A stretch of 64,000 nt of DNA from Trichomonas vaginalis G3 (Eukaryota; Parabasalia; Trichomonadida; Trichomonadidae), in NCBI RefSeq assembly GCF_026262505.1, contig NC_067205.1:16802001-16866000 (forward strand). Direction: 5' to 3'. Under the pieces are notes generated by a model. It made no database searches, was not told the origin of the DNA, and worked only from the letters and a program-made list of their open reading frames with translations. The position numbers and the translations under genes are program-made. Below are positions 58,402 through 64,000 of this stretch, piece by piece (position 1 is the first letter of the stretch; every line of letters starts with the position of its first letter).

Positions 58402-59229
58402 TTATTCGAATTTAATGGAACCTTTATTTAAATCAACTATTATTTTTCCATGTTCTCCTAATTGTTGATATTGTGTGTAAAGTTCATTAATGCTCATTGG
58501 TAAATTCACTTGATAAAGCATAACGTTCAACTGTTGACGACTAAAACCACTGAAAATGAAAAGGGTGGACAGGTTTGATTTAATGTTTGTGCTTAATGCT
58601 TTAAAGTATTGAACAGCCATGAAGAATGAACACTGAATGTGTCGACATTGAGTTAATAATTGATTAAAATATGATTTCTCATTAGTTATTAGTTTTGATT
58701 TCACCGCATCATCTAGAAAAATGAGTGAATGCAAAAATTCTCTATCAAAATTTGAAATAGAAAGTGTTTCAAATAATTCATCCCGTTGTTTATCAATAAT
58801 TTTATCCTCTAATCCTTGCTTCTTGATTGTATTATATAATTCTTTATACATTACAAAGTTTTTTAAATAATCTTCTGCTTCTTCTTGTGATAAATAAATA
58901 ATTGGAATTTTGATTAAATGCTTTAAAGATTCAAATGTATCATCTGAAGGTGAACCTGAACGGTTGATATAAATTAACACATGTGAATAGGGTGAAGTGT
59001 TAGCAATAATGATAATTTGTTTTAATATCGTTAATGTTTTACCTTTATTTTGTTTACCAATTGCTGCAGTGATTGAATTTAAGTAACATTCAGAATATGG
59101 AATTTTCATTAATTTTTCCTTAGATAGAGCATTTCTATTATCACTCAATGCTTCATTAATCATATCATCTACGTATGTATTATATACTCCTGCTAATTCT
59201 TCATAAGGGGTGGATGAATTTAAATCCAT
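58402..59229 (-). CDS. DNA-packaging ATPase, 275 aa
   Basis: FtsK/HerA-superfamily A32-like ATPase that pumps element DNA into the capsid. Walker A IGKQNKGKT (residues 57-65), Walker B HSLIFLDDAVK (about 167-177) and the downstream polar sensor strand QCSFFMAVQYFK about 30 residues on. 275 aa is the usual length for Polinton ATPases. Placed directly beside the major capsid gene (24 bp apart), as in other capsid-bearing polintons. Looks whole. Confidence 0.88.
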   Translation of the reverse strand: MDLNSSTPYEELAGVYNTYVDDMINEALSDNRNALSKEKLMKIPYSECYLNSITAAIGKQNKGKTLTILKQIIIIANTSPYSHVLIYINRSGSPSDDTFESLKHLIKIPIIYLSQEEAEDYLKNFVMYKELYNTIKKQGLEDKIIDKQRDELFETLSISNFDREFLHSLIFLDDAVKSKLITNEKSYFNQLLTQCRHIQCSFFMAVQYFKALSTNIKSNLSTLFIFSGFSRQQLNVMLYQVNLPMSINELYTQYQQLGEHGKIIVDLNKGSIKFE

Positions 59230-59253
59230 TTAATCAAAAATAAATTTATAATT

Positions 59254-60894
59254 TTAAACATTTCTATTCATCAATATTTCATCATATGAACTTCTATACT
59301 GCGGTGGTGTACCTGTTGGATGATATTTCAAACCTTCATCCGGTGTCCATGTCCAATATGTAGTCCTAGTAAACCAAACCTGAGGAGGATTTGTCACTTT
59401 TGAACAGTAAGTGTCATTTTCACCCTGAATGATTGGATAAGCTTTCACTTGTACTGTAACTTGTGAGTTGAAAGTTTCTAATCCATCAAAGAATATACCC
59501 GCTCCATCACGTTGAACTGGAATAGTGCATAAGAATGAAGTTTGGTCTTTCCATGTTCTAGCTAATGGTGTGCCATCATCATCATTCAGTGGTCTAGTTA
59601 ATGAGTCCTCGTATTCTTCTGTGCATTCATTCACTCCATCTAAATCAGAAGCTTGAAGCATACGTGTAAAGAATATGTCACCCACTGTGGTCATCGCTTG
59701 ATCGGGGAAGTTTCTGGAATCTATAGTGACCTGAAGACCTCGAAGCATTGGATTTTCTAAAACCGTTCTTTGCATTGCATTCTTCGGAAATGTTAACACA
59801 ACATCTGTAACATTATGAAGAGCGTATGAGAAATCTGAGCTAATACCTTCAGGAGTGATGCAACCTCCATTTAGTGAACGAACGTCAATATGTTGAGCTG
59901 GAATCATGAATGGATCTTCCTTACTAAATAAACGTGGTATTGCTTTAACTGATTCTTCAATTAAACCGTATCCTGGTGTAATGCATTTATCCTCTAAAAC
60001 TTCCATCTTTGTGCATGAAATAATAACGTCTTCAACTGTTGCGTCAGCAGATGTAGTGGCTAAGCTTGTAATTAATTTGGCAGGAAGTCCGATTTGTTGG
60101 AATTTGCGATCATATTTATAAACATGATTCATAATCTTTTCATAATTTTCATCAGTTATCTTTTCATAAACGTAATTTTGTAAATCAGCAACTCTTAACG
60201 GGTCAACCTGACAAAATACTAAAGTATCCCTGAAAACATAATATTTAAGAATGATTTCACCAAATGATTTAGGATAATCATCGAACGCCTGAAATGCTAA
60301 CAAATCATTTACCGGAATAATCATATCAAAAGTGACATCAACTTCTTCATTTGCTTTCTTGAAAACTTCTGAAGGGTCAATATATTTACCACATACTGAG
60401 TTATCATATTTTTGAACATTATTATATAACGAATGAACAAACTTTTTAACTTTCCTTTCTGATTTTGGTTTATATGTTGCAAATGCGAAAGATTCACGGG
60501 CGCAATCCATCTGAAGATAACCAGCATCACCTCTTTCGGTTTCTACTTCTAATTGCTTAAAGCTTTGATTTGATGATTTATAACCAACGAATAAACGCAT
60601 GCATTTAAAAGCGGCATCACATGTGAAAGCTTTATTTGAAACTAGAGTTGCTTTAACTTTGCGTTTAATATATGTGTCACCTAATTGGTTCACATCATGA
60701 GCCGGATTTGTAATTCTTAAATGAGTTTGTTTATCATCAAAATATGGAGCATCAGAGTCATAGCATGAACTTTCAAGTTCTCTATAATATCTTCTTCCAT
60801 CATTCTTTGCGAATATTTCATTTATCTTTTCGAATGAATGAAATACATTTCCATTAATCGGTTTAGTGTTTGGCACTAAATAGTTAGTCGTCAT
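59254..60894 (-). CDS. Double-jelly-roll major capsid protein, 546 aa
   Basis: Forms the hexon-like shell. MTTNYLVPNTKPINGN start, beta-rich through both halves, with VDVTFDMIIPVNDLLAFQAF, FGEIILKYYVFRDTLVFCQV between the two jelly rolls, and a second roll around QVTIDSRNFPDQAM ending SSYDEILMNRNV. Length and position next to the ATPase fit Polinton capsids. Open throughout. The fold is inferred from the strand pattern and the family layout; homologous in role to 31362-32965 of element 1 but very divergent. Confidence 0.78.
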   Translation of the reverse strand: MTTNYLVPNTKPINGNVFHSFEKINEIFAKNDGRRYYRELESSCYDSDAPYFDDKQTHLRITNPAHDVNQLGDTYIKRKVKATLVSNKAFTCDAAFKCMRLFVGYKSSNQSFKQLEVETERGDAGYLQMDCARESFAFATYKPKSERKVKKFVHSLYNNVQKYDNSVCGKYIDPSEVFKKANEEVDVTFDMIIPVNDLLAFQAFDDYPKSFGEIILKYYVFRDTLVFCQVDPLRVADLQNYVYEKITDENYEKIMNHVYKYDRKFQQIGLPAKLITSLATTSADATVEDVIISCTKMEVLEDKCITPGYGLIEESVKAIPRLFSKEDPFMIPAQHIDVRSLNGGCITPEGISSDFSYALHNVTDVVLTFPKNAMQRTVLENPMLRGLQVTIDSRNFPDQAMTTVGDIFFTRMLQASDLDGVNECTEEYEDSLTRPLNDDDGTPLARTWKDQTSFLCTIPVQRDGAGIFFDGLETFNSQVTVQVKAYPIIQGENDTYCSKVTNPPQVWFTRTTYWTWTPDEGLKYHPTGTPPQYRSSYDEILMNRNV

Positions 60895-60963
60895 TTATTA
60901 TTAAATAAAAAATCAAAATTAAAAGATGAAAATGAATTTTTAATTTTAATGAAATAATCAACT

Positions 60964-61176
60964 ATGGCTGCAGGATTCTTTAAGAAACTGTGGGATAAAG
61001 TAAAAAGAGGAGCGCATAAAGTTTGGGAAGGGATTAAGAAAGGAGCAAATTGGATATTTAAGAATAAAGAAGCAATTAGTGACGTTGCTGAACAAATAGC
61101 ACCTAATGTTCCGGTAAGGGAAGTATTAAATAAAGGAGATAAGGTTTATCGTCGACTACAACCGATACTAAGATAA
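60964..61176 (+). CDS. Small amphipathic protein, 70 aa
   Basis: MAAGFFKKLWDKVKRGAHKV, then WEGIKKGANWIFKNKEA: strongly basic amphipathic helices, similar to the start of the neighbouring 78-aa protein and to the 14195 gene of element 1. Likely a membrane-active or DNA-binding minor virion protein of the adenovirus pVI/pX kind; inference. Divergent from the capsid gene. Confidence 0.6.
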   Translation: MAAGFFKKLWDKVKRGAHKVWEGIKKGANWIFKNKEAISDVAEQIAPNVPVREVLNKGDKVYRRLQPILR

Positions 61177-61200
61177 AAATAATATTTATTTATTTTTCCA

Positions 61201-61437
61201 CTATCTACCCCCTATTTTATTAAGTATTCCTTCAGCAATTCCACCAACTGCGTTACCTGCTTGTGCTCCCATCGCCGGATTACCTGCTTTAGCACCTAAT
61301 ACTCCTCCTATGATAGTTCCTGCCGTTTTCGCTACTGGTGCCAAAAAGTTTGCAACGGGTTTAATAATCTTTTGATGAACCCAACTTGCAGCTTTCTTAA
61401 TTCCTTCCCATAATTTTTTAAAGAATCCTGCCGCCAT
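61201..61437 (-). CDS. Small amphipathic/glycine-rich protein, 78 aa
   Basis: MAAGFFKKLWEGIKKAASWV is nearly the same start as the 60964 gene, which faces it across 24 bp, so one derived from the other by inverted duplication. It then turns into a Gly/Ala-rich hydrophobic segment (TAGTIIGGVLGAKAGNPAMG) like membrane-inserting viral peptides. Probable minor virion protein. Confidence 0.6.
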   Translation of the reverse strand: MAAGFFKKLWEGIKKAASWVHQKIIKPVANFLAPVAKTAGTIIGGVLGAKAGNPAMGAQAGNAVGGIAEGILNKIGGR

Positions 61438-61504
61438 CTCTGATTTAATATTAATTAAAAAATATATTTCATCACTTATATTCTAATTTTTTATTTAATG
61501 ATAA

Positions 61505-61912
61505 ATGAAACCGATTTTAAAAATAAATGAAACAGAGGAGGAAGAAATAAATGAAAGTGAAAATGTTCAACAAAAAATAAACGTTGTTAAACCAATTACT
61601 GAAATAAAAATTTTTTCATCTGTTGATGAATTTAATGACTATTATGCTAATAATAAAAAATTATTTGAAGAATTGACAACATGTAAATTGAATAAAATGT
61701 TTAAAGTTGAGGACAGAGTCCAAGACCCGGAGGGTCATGGATTCAAAATTTCAAAAATAAAAGGTGTTGTTAGTTTAAAATCTATTCCTCAATCAAGAAT
61801 CACCTCATTAATGAAAATTGATGATTTAACAAAAAGAATAGAAATTATTGAAGAGCGAATAAATCAAATTATTGATTTCATAAATCATGACTCGTTGAGC
61901 CCGGGTCCTTAA
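61505..61912 (+). CDS. Hypothetical 135-aa protein
   Basis: MKPILKINETEEEEINESEN start, acidic first part, a middle domain (IKIFSSVDEFNDYYANNKKL) and a C-terminal coiled coil (DDLTKRIEIIEERINQIIDF). Hairpins GGAC-AGA-GTCC (61711-61721) and GACCC-GGA-GGGTC (61724-61736) are read in frame as EDRVQDPEGH. Its end overlaps the convergent end gene. Confidence 0.55.
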   Translation: MKPILKINETEEEEINESENVQQKINVVKPITEIKIFSSVDEFNDYYANNKKLFEELTTCKLNKMFKVEDRVQDPEGHGFKISKIKGVVSLKSIPQSRITSLMKIDDLTKRIEIIEERINQIIDFINHDSLSPGP

Positions 61913-62295
61913 AGTCCATCACTGAGTTCAAGGTTATATTCATCAAATATTTCATTATTAAATGCAACTTCTGCTAGTTTATTTATTTTTTCAATACGAT
62001 CATTTGAAAGTCTATCGTTTAATTTTTTCTGAAGTTTTTCATTTTCTAGTTCTGAAACTTTATTTGGATGATATTTAAACCCGTTAAATTCTTTTTCCTC
62101 AGTTTTGATCATTAATTTACAAAGAACTTTTGTGGTTGGAATTCGTTTAAACCATTTATCATTATATTTATACCTCATTAGCTTATTTTGGCTTTCATAT
62201 TCATTTAATAATTCACAATCTTCATTTTTAAATTGAAGTTTAACCCATTCAGGATTTAAACAATGTTTAATTAATCGCGGAATATCTGACATCAT
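61909..62295 (-). CDS. 128-aa right-end gene, shares start with left-end gene
   Basis: The first 47 residues equal those of the 195-aa protein at 40188 because they lie in the inverted repeat; beyond YKYNDK the sequence is unrelated (WFKRIPTTKVLCKLMIK...). It keeps one copy of the repeated domain and has a helical C-terminus. Expression from both ends under the same promoter is likely. Function unknown. Confidence 0.55.
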   Translation of the reverse strand: MMSDIPRLIKHCLNPEWVKLQFKNEDCELLNEYESQNKLMRYKYNDKWFKRIPTTKVLCKLMIKTEEKEFNGFKYHPNKVSELENEKLQKKLNDRLSNDRIEKINKLAEVAFNNEIFDEYNLELSDGL

Positions 62296-62435
62296 CTATA
62301 TATAGCTTCTTTTATAAAAGATAAAAAAATAAATTATTTTAAAATTAATGTTAATTTTTATAAATTATATTTTAATGCATCGTCTATATATAGATGTAAC
62401 AAAAAAAGTCACTAACCCCGCACTCATATACTACT
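62155..62435. repeat. Element 2 right terminal inverted repeat
   Basis: Reverse complement of 40048-40328, identical as far as I can compare. Followed directly by ATCTGA. Confidence 0.92.
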
Positions 62436-62441
62436 ATCTGA

Positions 62442-63172
62442 TATATCTAGATTAATGAACATAAAGCATAAAAGACGCAACATAATATAGTAATACATAT
62501 ATATCTTTATTAGATCAGAATATTAATTTACAAAAAAAAAATTTCAAGATATATTAAAACCAATTGTTTGTATTGGAACAACTTAAAATCTTACATTCAT
62601 TGCAAAATCTTAGAATTCATCATAGATTTTCTTCATTCGGAACAATATTATTTTCATTCGATATTAAATAATTCCATTCAACACAAGACTTCAATTTACT
62701 AAAAAATTATACAGATAACTTTAGAACAAATTCTTTTTAAAAATCCTTTGAAGGTAAAAAATTAAGCGTAATTTAAAGGATTTATGGTGTATTTAGTGAT
62801 TAGAAAGTGAATCTATTACATGTTCATTTTTCAAAATGAGAGGAAATGAGATTAATCTAATAATTTTCAAATTAATCTAACAGAAGCATGAATTTATAAT
62901 TCCAAAGAATTTGTTAATCATAAATTCTGCAAAATTGATCTTTAAAGCCGTACATCCAAAAACATGGGGTAGCTAGACTTTTGTGTAAACAAACGCTCTT
63001 TCAATTTTTTTTGAATGAAAAATTTACCATTTCTTTTTAAAATATAAAATATCAATTATTTTATACAATCTAACATAACCAACTTGAAACAACTTTTGAA
63101 TGATGTACCGGAGATATCCAACAACACAATAAATATTTTAGATTAGGGATAGAATCTATTAATATTATGTTT
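62442..63172. other. Host intergenic region right of element 2
   Basis: About 730 bp of AT-rich DNA. No gene, repeat or clear regulatory site that I can support. Confidence 0.5.
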
Positions 63173-63175
63173 TGA

Positions 63176-63926
63176 AAATGCGGTTATTTTTGGACTTTTG
63201 TGAGTGCGAAAATCATTATACTTTTGCTCTCCATACTTTCATATAGCGATATTTATATTGCTGGCCCAAATATTACATCAGGACAACTCAATGCAGGCTA
63301 TTATAAAATCGAAATTGCAGGTTCAAAAAGCGGGGAAGTTACATATCATCAAGAACAATTTGCAGAAGGAGGTCATGGATCTTATGCATCCGCTAAATTT
63401 CATGTTGTTGATAAAATTGAATATAATTTTACAGTCGGAGAAAAAGCAAAATTTAATGCAGGTGAAGGTGTTGAATCAAATGGTTGGAAAACAGGATATG
63501 GAGGTGGTTCTTCATCAGCTTTGATTGGAAATAACCTTATTGTTGCTGCTGGAGGATCAGGTGCTGCAGATCATATTTCAGGAAATCCAGGCGGTGGCGA
63601 AAATTATAACTATATTTACGATCATTCTTCTCACAGACATGTAAAAAATACAAATACTTCCTATATGAGCCATAATTCTTATGGAGAGAATGGATTTTCT
63701 GAAGTTGGAGATAGTTCAAACACCATATATCACACCAGCAGAAACTTCAGAACCATCAGATCCAACCGAATCTGATTCAGTCACCCCAAGTAATTCTGAT
63801 AAACCAGATTTCAATCCTAATACCCCAAATCCAAATTCAAATATAGAAAAAACATATAGGTATGAAGATATTCAGTATATTCGATCCAAATTATTGACTG
63901 TTAACGGACGTTTGTATCATTTTTAG
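63176..63926 (+). pseudogene. Glycine-rich surface protein gene (broken host gene)
   Basis: Trichomonad secreted or membrane protein with a glycine-rich ALK/LTK-like domain. A hydrophobic stretch AKIIILLLSILSYSDIYIAG acts as signal; then TSGQLNAGYYKIEIAGSKSG, GGHGSYASAKF and YGGGSSSALIGNNLIVAAGG-type blocks, and later a Pro/Ser/Thr-rich stalk (TSEPSDPTESDSVTPSNSD) and a short tail ending NGRLYHF. The frame of the domain has no in-frame ATG: the only nearby ATG (63178) is in another frame, and near 63715 sense moves to another frame. So at least two frameshifts; a pseudogene unless sequence errors are involved. Stop at 63926. Confidence 0.6.
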
Positions 63927-64000
63927 AAACCTTGTTTGTAGTATAATAAAGCGAACTTTTTTAAAATATAATTTTTCAATAATTTTGATATTGCTTGAAA

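Larger units (their letters stand above)
40048..62435. mobile_element. Maverick/Polinton element 2 (about 22.4 kb)
   Basis: Bounded by 281-bp inverted repeats that appear identical and start AGTAGTATATGAGTGCGG, and flanked by the 6-bp duplication ATCTGA (40042-40047, 62436-62441), both typical of Polintons. Core genes: protein-primed polymerase, integrase, packaging ATPase, double-jelly-roll capsid, several structural proteins. It looks nearly whole, with about one break in the polymerase, a fibre gene split by a mariner element and a nested primase-helicase unit. Identical ends imply a young insertion (or recent conversion). Confidence 0.92.

Overview
The window is AT-rich DNA of a eukaryotic microbe, most likely a trichomonad parabasalid (Trichomonas or Tritrichomonas type; I cannot fix the species). 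Three things point there: intron-less genes with a TCA-Y-T/A initiator 10-20 nt before the ATG, a CAMK-like kinase beside a giant multi-membrane-segment class III adenylyl cyclase with a PAS domain, and a dense load of Maverick/Polinton elements, MULEs and a Tc1/mariner element.

Host parts. 1-2300 holds a decayed MULE transposase with an N-terminal FLYWCH-like zinc motif. It is followed by an unknown 368-aa protein (2628-3734), a Ser/Thr kinase (5521-6486) and a cyclase gene on the minus strand (6856-12304). The cyclase gene is cut in two by a 711-bp insertion with a 10-bp target duplication. 37577-40047 is mostly empty host DNA with one long hairpin and one possible small gene. The right edge (about 63176-63926) carries a broken gene for a glycine-rich surface protein.

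Element 1 (12574-36555, about 24.0 kb) is a Maverick with roughly 170-bp terminal inverted repeats and a GCAAT target duplication. It sits 40 bp inside an older host repeat of about 1.06 kb. Its parts include a D12 methyltransferase, integrase, type-B DNA polymerase, HNH nuclease, three KilA-N/T5orf172 proteins, packaging ATPase, SF3 helicase, penton-like and double-jelly-roll capsid proteins and a phage-like fibre. It is a fossil: several genes are broken. It also contains a 914-bp non-autonomous mini-element whose ends match the parent's ends and whose body is an array of palindromes taken from a KilA-N gene.

Element 2 (40048-62435, about 22.4 kb) is a second Maverick of another family, with identical 281-bp inverted repeats and a 6-bp ATCTGA duplication. 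It therefore looks young, although it carries insertions and about one break in its polymerase. It encodes polymerase, integrase, packaging ATPase, double-jelly-roll major capsid and several structural proteins. Inside it sit a primase-helicase unit (47697-51595) with tandemly repeated inverted ends of the element 1 type, KilA-N and fibre genes very close to those of element 1, and a mariner transposon in the fibre gene.

The most unusual signal is a set of GC-rich perfect or near-perfect palindromes lying inside open reading frames. Three KilA-N genes each carry a different palindrome at the same place in the protein, just before the conserved GxYV...AMWASP helix. Arrays of the same palindromes, with stems that differ but still pair, lie beside them. 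Element 2 carries a related family of hairpins inside its polymerase, helicase and terminal genes. I read these as palindromic cassettes that spread through and within these virus-like elements.
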